Positions 1 to 11,309 of a stretch of 64,000 bases of DNA are shown here, piece after piece; position 1 is the first letter of the stretch; each line of letters begins with the position of its first letter. This stretch comes from Oryzias latipes (lineage: Eukaryota; Chordata; Actinopteri; Beloniformes; Adrianichthyidae). The translations under genes were made by a program, and so were the position numbers. The stretch covers positions 24,913,166 through 24,977,165 of the forward strand of contig NC_019867.2 of the NCBI RefSeq assembly GCF_002234675.1, in the 5' to 3' direction. The notes beneath the pieces are model-generated. The model saw only the letters and a list, made by a program, of their open reading frames with translations. It had not been told where the DNA came from and did not search any database.

Positions 1-3000
1 CTGCTGCACCTCCACACGCCTGCAGCAGCAGCGGTGAGTCAGTGTGGCATGACAGTGCCAGAAATCTTTAAATCCCACAATGGGGTGTCCTTTCTTGAAA
101 TAAACCTTTGCATGAGTCAGTTCACAGCACTGATAGTGGACTTTTTTTTTTTTTTAACCAACAGTTAATCTTCACCAGGGTAGACCTTTGTTTACTTGTT
201 CTGTTCACTACTTTCTGGAACAGAACCTCTCAGCGTTGCTAACTCAGAGAGGTTTAGTTGGGGAGCCTTACAATCCTGTCTCTGATTTTGAGGATGATGT
301 AGTTCCTTCAGCTTAAACTGGGACCTGCAGCTCTTTCTGGAAGACTGTGCAGCTGAGAGTGAAGCTGCATGGATCAGCCTCACCGTGGCTTCTCATCAGG
401 AGAACTAAGAAATGCCTCCGTCCATGAAAAAAGATCAGTCACTTTCCTAACTGAACAATGTTTAGATAACGGGATGATCAGCTCAGAAGTGGGTGGAGGA
501 GGATGGAGCATGAGAGCAGTAATGCATCATCAGCAGAAATAGTTTGTTCTGATAGTTGAAAAGCAAAGAACTCCGAAGTCAGAAGTTTTTATCTCATCTA
601 TGAATCTTTGCTTCTGTGTTTCACCTTTGGCAATTAGTTTTGGGTTGTGAACAAACAGCAAAGATCAGAGATACGAATGACTAGTCTCCTTTTCAGGATG
701 ACTGGGGTCTCCCTTATGGAGATGGTGTAAAGCTTAGCCATCTAATCCCTCCTCCCCCACATGAAGAGGACCCAGTTAAGGTGGTTTGGATACATTAACT
801 TAACCAGGTAAAGCATTCAGACAAGTCCAGCTAGGACGAAGGTCTGCAACCTGTAACGCTAAAAAAGCCAATTGGTCCAAATTCTTACTGACTATAACCC
901 AACGAGAGCCGTAAAATCCCACCTTACCGTTTAAAAAAAATACATTTTATTGATGTTTGTGGGACTATTATTCTATTCATTTGTAAAATGTAGGTTTTTA
1001 TTTATAAGACTTGAATTATAACAGTATTAAAATATTCTAAATAACTTACTTTTGACAGCAGCACATCCTTTAAAAAAAAAAACGCATTGTGTCAAATAGG
1101 ATCCTCCTGCATCAGCAGATTTGCTTGCAAGTTTATACTTTTGATAATTTTGCCTCTGAACAGCAAGAAGACACTATTGTGCAGCTTCAGATAATATTAC
1201 AGTAAGTGCTTTAAACTTATTCTAATAACAAACAGCTCTGACATTATAATAAGCCTTTAATCATCTATTTGCTTAGTTGTCTGCATTTTTTAGAAGTGGT
1301 AAAGCGCACAATTTCTCTTAATTTAGTGTAATGTCAGCAGTGGTTAAAAGTTTTTTTACTATTAAAATCACCTCAGTTAAAAAAATCTGAACATAAATGG
1401 CCTGCTTCCTCCTTGACCCCAGGATTTTAACCCCAGAGAAGAAGCAGACAGTGGATGGTGGAGTGTGAGCATGAGCCTCTGTTCATTTCCCCTGTCTTCA
1501 GGTTTCAGCCATGAAGGGCGGCCTCCTGCCTCTGTCCCACGAGGCTCTGCTGGTTGGAGACGTGGCTTATTATGACTATAATGGAGTCATGGAGGAGGAG
1601 GCGGACAGAGTGGAGCTGCAGAAGAGCTTAGGACCCACCTGTAAGGTGAGAAGACTTGTCCAAATGTTGTACTGGCTCATCTGTCTCTTTGGGATTAAGT
1701 ATGAGCAGAGAGGAGAATGAAGGAGATGTGACTTGCGCTAAATTAATAACTAAAGCTGCTGACTCCTTTTCTTCCCAGCTGAGATGAGTTTCTTTTTCTA
1801 TTAATGTATTCTAGGTTCTTGTGCTGAGGAATCATGGGATTTTGGCACTTGGGGAATCTGTGGAGGAGGCTTTCTATACCATCTACCACATCCAGACAGC
1901 CTGCCAGATTCAGGTATCATGCGCTCACACACAAACAAAAGGAGAATTATTTTATCCAAGATCATCCCTTCAAATCCTTTCGTTAAAAAATAAAATAAAA
2001 TTCAAACTCAATTTCGCTTCGTACGTAAATGTAATGTTTCTGCAAGCACAGCTACTTTGATCAAAGGACTAAAGCTGAGAGTTCCCTGCAGGTCACTGCT
2101 GCACCTTCAGGCTTATTGCTGCATCTCTTTGGCACGTGGTTCCACTGTGGTGTAATACTGCAGTGCTGCTGGTTGGAAATGAACGGAACCAAGAGAAGGA
2201 CAAATAAAGCCCCGCTGCAAAATTGATGCATCAACACAATGTGTTCTTGCTTACTCACCTTCCTGCACATCCACAGATGATGGTTTTCACTCCGGGAGCC
2301 AGTTTTTCTGTTATGATTTTGTACAGCATCGACTTTTGAAAGATTTCTTGTAAACATGGAGTTTACATGGCAGTTTCCATGTGGTCAAAGTCATCTTTAA
2401 TGCTTTTATGTTTGCATGTGCGCTCTGTCAGGTGACTGCATTGTGTAGTGCTGGTGGACAACAGAACCTTATTCTGCTGGATCGGACCGTCCACAAACCC
2501 GTCTCAGCCGGTTCTGTCGGCTGGGCCGGCTCCACTTTTGGACCCCTGCATAAGAGCCGTGTAGGAGAGCACGAGTTTGAAGCCCTCATGAGAACTCTAG
2601 ATAATCTAGTAAGTACTGCACGAAGTTCATTTTACTTCAGGAAGAGCTGTGTAAAGATATGTACACACCAGGCATTTGACGCGTGTTCAAGAACGCACGT
2701 CAAATGCCCATGCTGTTCACACAAAACAAGCAGTGAGGTTCTTCTTCTTCTTCTTCTTCTTCTTCTTCTTCTTCTTCTTCTTCTTCTTCTTTTTTACATT
2801 TTCTACTTTTCACTAGCTCATGTCCGCCACGTACGGTTGAAAGCGGTACAAATCTCGTGAATCTTGCTCCAGGCTTTTTCTTTCACAGCTTTATTCCAAT
2901 TTGTATGATTTGTATTATAAAATTCCAACCGGGCACAAACTACAATTATGAATTTTTCCTCAATTATCAATTTTTAGCTGGTTGGGACTTCAGTGAATTA

Positions 3001-6000
3001 AAAGGGACGCCATCCATTTGTCACTACCAAATTCAAGTCCCTGATTGGTCAAAGTTTGCAACTTGCAACATCCCTTAAATGGCCATGCATTTTGTACGTA
3101 GAGGCCGAAAACGGTCATAAAAACTGACAAAGCTTTGCATAAATGGGAGAGGTTTGATCACAGAAGCCTGAAAGCACCTTCACATGTTTTTACATAGACT
3201 TTTCATTGAAAGTGGCCTACATAGACCATAGCTTTACTATTTAGTGCCTGATAAGGACTTGTAATATTTAAGTTCATTTTCTCTTTTGCTCAGGATTCCC
3301 TTGCTCAGTTTTCTTCTGAAAATATTTCCAAAAAGCAGGAACATCGAGGACTTAGCTCAGGGACAGTATTTCTATCTCTTTGCCTAGGAAACTTACAGGA
3401 CCGTCCTTAGCTGATTGTTAGATTGTCCCCCTTGTGTAGTCTTGCTATATCATGACACTTTTGAGTGCTAGGTGGCAGCACTGATCCTGTTTTTGTAGCT
3501 GTAACATCCAGAGCTTTTTGTGTTGTTGTTCATTCACTCCTGAACATTATTGAGCTTCTGCTGTTCCTGGTTAATAACTGGACGTCCAAACCCCCTGTTG
3601 ATAGGCTTGCTGGCAGAGCAAAGGCACTTGATGATGTGATTTCCAGATGGTGCTTAAAAGTAAATGCAGGAAATGTTTTTATTGTGGTTTGTAAGTGAAA
3701 GCCTTTTTTGCTGATGTGAATCAGCAGTGGTTGACCTATGAACGGTTCTTAAATACATCTGAAAACAAGCTTTTATTTTGTGCTTCAGGGCTACCGTACC
3801 GGCTACGCCTATCGTTTCCCTGTGCTGCTTGAGCGGTCACGGACGCGGAGGGATGTGGAGGTCCCTGCCACAGTGACGGCCTTCCACCAGTTTGATGATG
3901 ACGGTGTCCATCCTGCTTTGAGGCAGCACCCATTTGTTCAGCGGCAGCAGCAGGAGAGGACACGATGGCTCAACACCCCCAACACCTACCAGAAAGTCAG
4001 CCAAGAGCAAGTGAACCTGGGACACCAGCGGACCACTGTGAGGAATTCTGAATTTATGCAATCAGCACAAATCTTCTCTGCTCTCTGAACAATGTTCATC
4101 CTTCTGATCTGAAATGAAATTGATTTAATTTTGGTCAGCTGATAAGCATAGCAACTTTTATACACAGAGGTCATCCAAAATGCAGCAACAGCTAAAACTA
4201 ACAATAACTCACAATGGGCGTTGTAGAAAAAAAGGAAATTTTGATGACCATACCTTTTTAAAGCGACAAAACACTCAAATAAGAAAAATCAATCTTACAT
4301 GTTCAGTTGGAAAGGAACATAAAGCAGAGTACTGTGCTTTAGATTTACTCATACATACTATAGGAACTGATTAAATACTTTTGAGTTAACTTTGAAACTT
4401 TGGCGACATTAGCTCGATGCAGCGCCAAAACATGTGTGATGTAATAACTAATAAGGGTTTGAATTTTGAATAAAAACAACATTGTACTGGATAAAAATTC
4501 AGTTCATGGAGTTCTTTTACGTGAAATTTGTGTTGGAAATGTATTTTGTAAAGGATTGTTTTTAATCTGTAGTATCCTGAAGGGAGCACATACTCTTGTT
4601 TGAGAAGCTCTGCAGCTGAGAGAGGACAGATAAGCTGACAAAAACAGCATCAAAGGGGTTGTTTTAAATCTGTGGGCGGAGCCAGAGCTGCTGCCCTCTC
4701 CTCTCTCTCCTCTCTGCATTGCAGCAGAAGCCCACAAGTCCAGAGGATGCAGCATGCTGCCCTCTGGTGTTCAAACTGGACTATGAAAAATGTTTTAGAA
4801 AACATCCGTAAGGACTAAAACTGAATAAAAATGTGAAACAAACTGCAAGATCTTCACTCCATCCACTCAGTTAGTTGATGGACAACGGTTGTTGGTTTTT
4901 TATGTTGTTGCTGGGGATTCTTCTGACAGTGGCTGAAGACAGAGGAGGTGACACAAGCTGGCAGTACAGCCATCAAGATGGAGAACCCAAACCAGTTTGT
5001 GCCTCTCTTCACCAACCCTCAAGAGGTGATCGAGACCCGGAACAAGGTCCGGCCTTCTTTCGTCTCCCACTCCATCTTTGCCTTTTGCTCGCGGCCGCAT
5101 GACTTTACCGTTTTGTACCCTTCAGATCCGCCAACAGAATCGTCAGGATATGAAAACGGCGGGACCGCAGTCTCAAGTTCTCGCAAGCGTTATCACAGAT
5201 GACAGTCCTTCGGTAAACTGCATTCTCCGGACTCGACCCTTTTCTGCTCCTTCCCATCAAAAGAGTGACCTTTTGGTTTTGCTTTCTTTTTTCCTTTAAG
5301 GCTCCTGTGACCCCACCTAAAGACCCACCCGAGCCAGAACCTCCCAACCCCTTCAACCAGCTGACGGACCAGGAGCTGGAGGAGTACCGCAAGGAGGTGG
5401 AGAGGAAACGGGATGGAGGGACCAACGGTATGCTTCACTCAGATCTACTCACCTCCCAGTTACTGACACAGCTTCTGTAACTTAATCTAGAATCTTGAAT
5501 GTGAAATATATAACAAATAGGGCTGTGATGACTTAACGATTTGATTCATATCATTATTTGTGGTTGCTGATATGATTCTCTGTCGATATTAGTTCTCTTT
5601 GAATGATTCAATGCGAACACTGACCTAAAATCGATCCAGGACATCTTTAGCCAAAGTTTCAACCAGTGGGACTCAGAGAAATAGCTGGGTATTCCTGGTA
5701 TTGCAAGATAATCAAATGTAAAACAAATGTGTACAAACAAACAAGTAAACAAGAATGAATGTCGAATCCATTCACGTTTTGGTTTGGTAAAGTTCAGCCC
5801 ACTGTTGTTTTTCCACATCCATAGAATCCAAAGGGAACATTATTAGAACATTCTAGCAGACTGTATGGTCACATGTCTTTGCTAAATTCAAAGTGTTTCA
5901 ACACATTGGACTGGAATGATGGACTGATCCTTTTTTTCTGCCATCACATGTGTGTTGTCCGCTGTGATGCACTTGGTCATTGTTACACTGTAGTAAAATA

Positions 6001-8180
6001 AACTTACCATGTCTCAATCCAAATGGTATTTTCCAATATCGATATAATCGATTTATTTCATTTTGAAATAGTTTTATGTTGGTACAGATCGATTCAATTA
6101 ACAACTTGGCTCAGACAGATTGATCTGGTTGGATTGTAGGAATATAAACCTATTGTTACGCCCCTAAGGTCAAACTTTTTTGAAGTGGGGTTTTTGCTCA
6201 CATTTAAAAGAAATATATTATATAAAACCAGTAATCTTATAAATGAGGTTATCTCTAGTTCCTGTTTTGTTTTACTAACTTTTTGTAACATAAAGATACT
6301 GCTGAAGTGCCAGAAACTCATTGAGTTTTGCTTTATAAAGTCTACACAACATAACCTGCTCTCCTTTTAGTTTTTTTATTATGTGCTAAATAAAAACCCA
6401 GAACTTGGATCAGTTCAAAGAACTTTTACCCTGATCTGCTCTGGAATGTGGGCTGCAATAATTTTCATGATGTTCAGAAAACTCTTCATCTTTTTCCTTT
6501 TTAACTTTATTTTTTGTTTCTATAGGAACACTTTTTTAAGGCTCTGTTGAAGGAGATGGAATTTAAGTCTAAGTGTAACTAGAAAAGACCAAAACCACAT
6601 CAGCTTAGTGACTTATTGTGACTAAAGGAGGAGAGCATTTCTTTTCTTTCAGCACCTCCAGGGACTCTCACTTGAACTTCCCCTAGCACAGCTCTAACCT
6701 GCAAAGCCCTTTTCTTCTTTACTGTTTGTGCGTGTGCATCCTCATCAAAGTAGGGGAGGAGGTGGAAAATGACAGCGAGTGTCCCCCCTCCAACACCCCC
6801 ACAAAGGGCCCTTTGCCCGTCCACGCCCCCCCCTCAGGTGAGGCTTGCCAGAGTGACTGATTGGCCGGCCTGCCCTCTCACCTGCTCCTGTGATGCGCTG
6901 CTGCAAGTCTGAAGCATGGGTTCATGATGCTGCCAAAGCCCCTTTGCTTTTTTTCTTGATTTATTTTCCATTTTTTCCGAGTTCACGCAGATGAACCTGT
7001 CCAAACCTGCCTGCTAATGTACCTGCCGGTAACTTTCTTCCACCCTGGTTTGCAGAAGTGTTTAAGTTCAGATTTATTTAGAGGGTTTCCTGCTTCTCAA
7101 TCCGATTTAGGTTCAGACTTTGACTAAACCACTTTAAGCTAAGAAGTGGGATCAAGCTGGATCTGCTGCTAGATCAAAGTGTGACAAGAAACAAGCGTCC
7201 CTAAAAGTTCATGTTTTGTCTCATCAGTCCACGGAATCTTTGACCAAAACTTTTGTTTTCTCTTTTGTCATCATTAGTTTTCTTTTTGCTAGGTAGTGGC
7301 TTTTCCTTTAGCTCTTTCAAATTTCAAACTGAGACATAAAAAGTCTGAACGCCTCTTGTGGAGATTGGATTGTGTGAAGTTTAGTGTTTGTTTTCACAGC
7401 TGATTTTATAAACATATTGGATCTTCTCAGACTATTTAATAGCTCCTAACTATTGGATGCTCTTTGGGTAGTTGGTTATTTTTTTTATTACTTTTAATAA
7501 CTTGAATTAGTTAAACAGTGAGTCATTTTGGTGTAGTCTATTTAATGACCTTAACAGAGTGGAGGGGGCCTGCAGGTCTTCTCTTCTTGTTCTGCTTCCT
7601 TTATGACTTTCATGATGTGTTATTAGCTGTGATGCTCAGCTGATCCCTTCTGTTCTTTTCTGTTTCTACATCATTTCTCTCAATGTGGTTTTGTTGGAGT
7701 TCGTTTTCAAGCATTTATCAAACTGACATGCCGAAAACTTTGTTATAAAATATTTCTTCGTTCTCTGCATGCAGCAGATTTGTCAGCTCTAAAAGTCAGA
7801 CTGTGGTTGAAAGACCTTAAAGCCACGGACCTTCAGCCCGTGTGAAATCTATTGTGAATGCTGAAAGAGCTTTTGGCCCAGTTTCTTGATGACTAAAAAC
7901 CAGCGAGAACCAAAAGTTGAGAAAAATACACTTAATTCCTGTTTTTGTGACCATTAAGTGATTTATTTATATAAATTTAAAAAATCCACAGTAATTCAAG
8001 TATTATAATTTTCTTTCTTTGACAATATTAACTTCCATTAAATTTGATAACCACACATACAAGTTCCCTTCAAAATAAAATGCGCCCTGTGTTAAAGACG
8101 ATCCTCCAGTTGTAGAAGATTTAATTTGAATTAAAGCTGCTATAAACCTGACAACATTGGTGTAGAAGGTAACTTTTAAG

Positions 8181-8258
<78 letters not shown>

Positions 8259-9238
8259 AATAATAGACCACTCTTATCATAATTTTTCTCAGTGATCTGT
8301 CATATTAAAATTCAAAATATATCTGAAAAAAATGTAATTAACAAAAAGAAATGCGCTAAAAACGCTTTATATATTGAAATTGTTCGCATTTTCCTTCAAA
8401 GCCAAAGAGCCACAAAGGAGCAGGATGAAGGAGCCGCATGTGTCTCCATAGCCTCAGGTTAAACACTCCTGATCTAGTGTCATCATCTTTATCTACATTA
8501 GAAGAAATGAATCCATCAGGATGCTCCCATTAAAAAACAAATCCATCAGTTTCTGTCCCGGATCCAGACTTGTTTCCACATATGCAGATAATCAAAGATG
8601 TCCCCATCATCAGTGTTTCAGGAGAAAAAGTTATTTTCTAAATTTATTCATCTACTTTGGACAAACAAAGTTGTCTAGGTTAAAAAGGAGCTTTTTTCGT
8701 TTTCCAGCGTGGCAGTATGTGACTTCAGTACTACAGAATTCTTTGGAACCACTGCTCGATCCCTTTGATGCTTTGCAAAAAGACTCATTCAAAGAGTGTA
8801 AAAAGAAAAAGGATGGGACAATGTTCCATGTTCAACCATCTCTCCTCCTCCAGAGTCATTTCGCTCTGATCGAGCATGTAGCTTTGCATGCAGCATGCAC
8901 TCCTCATCTGCAGACCTGTCTTTGCTTAGTACTCTATAATAATGAACCTTTTTTCTTTTCTTTTCTTATCAAAACTTGCAGAAGTGGAGACAAAGACAGA
9001 CTCTCCCACCATGCAGAATGGAGGCGAGGAGGAGAAGCAGCTGACAGAAGAACTGGAGAAAGGGATGAAGGCTCTCACAACCAACGACACCTCCACGCCT
9101 GCAGCTCCGCCCACTAAACCGCAAGGCGGGACTCCGGAGGGCTCGCCTTGCAAATCCCCGTCCAAGAAGAAAAAGAAATTCAAGCCTCCAATGTTTCTGA
9201 AAAAGAGCAAGAAGCAGAAGGAGAAAGCAGAGACCTGA
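1..9238 (+). CDS. add2: Beta-adducin, C-terminal part (5' end outside window)
   Basis: Adducins cap fast-growing actin ends and recruit spectrin to actin in the membrane skeleton. Exons read here: 1-33, 1502-1645, 1815-1913, 2432-2608, 3789-4037, 4930-5046, 5126-5212, 5301-5427, 6754-6837 and 8982-9238 (stop 9236-9238). Phases join without a break and give about 457 residues. The first exons finish the aldolase-like head domain (HIHTPA-type start HLHTPAAAA, then [12 protein letters not shown] and [17 protein letters not shown]). The neck follows ([17 protein letters not shown]), then the tail ([29 protein letters not shown]). The end is the lysine-rich MARCKS-related segment ([17 protein letters not shown]), which in the family binds calmodulin and is a PKC target. 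[10 protein letters not shown] and the end sequence fit ADD2 better than ADD1 or ADD3, as does the neighbouring snrnp27/mxd1. The donor after 5046 (gtccgg) is unusual. Exon 6754-6837 is the least certain. Confidence 0.93.
34..1501 (+). other. add2 intron with a decayed interspersed repeat
   Basis: GT at 34 and AG at 1501. From about 839 the text (GGTCTGCAACCTGTAACGC, then aagccaattggtcc and gagccgtaaa) matches the start of a repeat family also seen at 7890-8475 and 14688-15515. The copy fades out after about 1200. Nothing else recognisable was seen. Confidence 0.5.
2739..2791 (+). repeat. (CTT)n microsatellite
   Basis: About 17 uninterrupted CTT units lie 130 bases inside the add2 intron that starts at 2609. 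The rest of this intron (to 3788) shows no feature. The leucine-rich reading across the repeat is an artefact of the microsatellite. Confidence 0.97.
5518..6170. mobile_element. Possible non-autonomous inverted-repeat element in add2 intron
   Basis: The left edge reads TAGGGCTGTGATGACTTAAC. The right edge, read on the other strand, begins TAGGGGCGTAACAATAGG. These loosely mirror each other and resemble hAT-type teleost elements starting TAGGG. The interior is AT-rich with scattered GATCGATT/ATCGATT blocks. No convincing target-site duplication was seen, so the assignment is tentative. Confidence 0.4.
6754..6837 (+). CDS. add2: add2 exon coding a proline-rich tail segment, possibly a cassette
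   Basis: Acceptor CAAAGTAG before 6754 and donor GTGAGG after 6837 flank 84 bases. The exon enters and leaves in phase 1, so skipping it keeps the frame. It encodes roughly [19 protein letters not shown] followed by PLPVHAPPS. The polypyrimidine tract is modest. It lies in the divergent, disordered tail, where adducin genes are known to be alternatively spliced, so it could be optional. The phase match to both neighbours is the main support. Confidence 0.65.
7890..8475. mobile_element. Degenerate hAT-like repeat copy, interrupted by a (TA)n array
   Basis: The right part (aaagagccacaaaggagcaggatgaa..., about 8400-8470) matches the right end of the copy at 14688-15515. The stretch aaataaaatgcgccctgtgttaaagacgatcctcc matches its interior. 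The family has ends resembling CTGCAACCT/AGGTTGCAG. The left boundary is unclear. Confidence 0.45.
8184..8256. repeat. (TA)n microsatellite
   Basis: About 36 uninterrupted AT dinucleotides lie in add2 intron DNA. This length tends to form cruciforms and to be highly polymorphic. Confidence 0.98.
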
Positions 9239-10160
9239 GTGCGTCTCTCCGATGCATCAGCCCTCGATGCAGTTTAGTACTTTAGTGCAGCACATGGACC
9301 GGATGGCGTCAGACCCAACTCCAGCCATGTCAGACCGTCTTCACAGACACCATGTGTTGTGCTGTACCACTGATTTTAATGTTTGCTGTGGTTCATCTCA
9401 AGCAGGTTTCAGAGCACCACTTTTGATTTTCACGTCACCCAGAGTAAATCAACTGTTTCATTCCTGATGATCCTTTCCTCTGTTATTCTTTTGATTTGCT
9501 GCTATCCCTTACTTCTCTGTAATGACAGTTGACAGATGCTGATCTGGAGCAGCTGCCACACCCATTTATTTATTTTTACTCCGTGTAGGTGGTGGTGGTG
9601 GTGGGGGGTCTCAAAATCATTTCACATCTGTAGATTCACATTCACGCATGTCACAATTGTTACTCATTATAGACATCTCTTAGTTAGCATTTGGCTGTAG
9701 CTGTCAGATAGATGTTTCTGGTATAATCTGTGAGCACAAGAGCAGTACACGTGAATGTGTGATGACAGACTTTGTGCTCAGCTGAACGCTAGTTTTGTGG
9801 ATCACTCTCAGCCTAATGTTTCAGCAGATGAGAAAAGGGAACTTGACAGACTAGCAAAACCTTAATCTGCTTTGAATGCTCATTAAAAAAAAAATCCCAA
9901 AGTGATCAAGCTCAACATTTGTGGCTTTTCAATGCAGTAAGACAGTTGGTGATGAAAGACACTGGCAGTACTAAACATTCCACTGTTCTTTATTTTAATG
10001 TGCAAAATGACTCTACAGTGACATTTTTCTGTTAGAATCAGTAACTGTTATTGAAATGCTGATGTAATGTTGGTTTCTTGTTATTTTCTATTAGAATGTG
10101 TACGTGAGCATCGCAAGTTTGCCATTTATCGGTGATTAAAGGACAAGTTTGATTTTAAGT
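9239..10160 (+). other. add2: add2 3' untranslated region
   Basis: The sequence after the add2 stop codon has no coding potential. It includes a short GGT run near 9590. It ends close to an ATTAAA signal followed by a GT-rich stretch, so the 3' UTR is about 0.9 kb. Confidence 0.6.
10135..10140 (+). terminator. add2 polyadenylation signal (ATTAAA)
   Basis: The common variant ATTAAA is followed within about 30 bases by T/GT-rich DNA (gtcgtctcagtgtctttcctgg region), as expected for a cleavage site near 10155. No earlier AATAAA in the 3' UTR is as well placed. Confidence 0.55.
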
Positions 10161-11123
10161 CGTCTCAGTGTCTTTCCTGGTTCTGGGCAGCTTGGCTCTG
10201 AGAATTTTTTTTGTCATAACTGCTTTGAAATTGGAAAAGGCTGCCTCATGACATTTACAAAGTGGACTAGATATAAAGCAGTTACAATGCTTCATTTATG
10301 ATACTGCACATATATTCCTAAATCCCAGATAAGAATAACACACAATAAGCTAAATACATTTCTAGATACAATAGTGAATTTAACATAGGGGATATAAGGT
10401 ATGTTTAAAAAAATAAATGAGCTTTTTATAAGACAATACAGGTCAAAATATAATCCCATAGAAAATGGGAATATTAAAGGTGCAGAGTTTTTGTCTGTAG
10501 TTTGGGTCACTTCATGAAGATGTCAAAAAACGGAAATTTCAGGGTTACAGCTTAATTTAAAAAAAAAAAATCCATCTCTGCTATTTGCTAATAGAAAAAA
10601 AAAGTTCTACCACTGAATATTTTGAGTGTTATTATACTAAATTTTTTGCACATAACAGTATTTTGCTCTTAAATAAAGGAATATAATCTCTTTAAAGAAC
10701 TTGTCAATGGGATCGATCTTATTGGACACATAGAAATTTGTAAAATAACACATAAATAAATGCTGATTCATAGACCTAAATCTAGGATGAGGGCTTGTTG
10801 GTAAACAGTGGGTCGAATACTGTGAAGTCCCAAATGAAGCAATGCAGTAATGCAAAATAAAATATATACAAATTATAAACCCAATTTACAGAAGAGGATT
10901 AGGGCCATGGAGAAAGAAAAGAAGGCATAGTTAATTCTGACTTTAATCTCAGAATTCTGAGATTAAATCAAATTTTCAATGCCTTTTTTTTACTAATTAG
11001 ATTTATATTTAAAATACATATTTTTTTATTTAGATGCAAATATTGAGTTTGTCGTGTTTTCCCGTTTCTAGAATGAAACAAAACAGTTCCCGGTACCTAA
11101 CTACTCCACTGTAATATGGGGCA

Positions 11124-11139
11124 CCCACAAGAGGGCGCT
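11124..11139 (+). promoter_or_regulatory. CTCF-like motif upstream of snrnp27
   Basis: CCCACAAGAGGGCGCT closely matches the vertebrate CTCF core (CCASYAGRKGGCRS) on the + strand. It lies between the add2 poly(A) signal and the snrnp27 start codon, about 170 bases upstream of the latter. It is a motif match only. Confidence 0.5.
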
Positions 11140-11309
11140 CTGCTCAAGAGTTTACTGAAATCAGAATCCTGAGTCCAGAAGAAGAGTTGGCTTACGGACA
11201 ATTCCATTGATGCATTTAGTAGCGTTCAGTAGATAAAGTGCGTTTCAGAGTTTATTTTCGAACACATTTGGTCATTTATTCGTGAAGACAGCATCTGAGG
11301 TGTCCGGAG

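Noticed and set aside
2381..2860. 159-residue protein with a poly-leucine end
   Set aside because: It contains a real add2 exon (2432-2608), but the rest is intron read-through into the CTT microsatellite.
8521..9117. 198-residue frame overlapping the last add2 exon
   Set aside because: Wrong frame relative to the conserved adducin tail, and mostly intron sequence.
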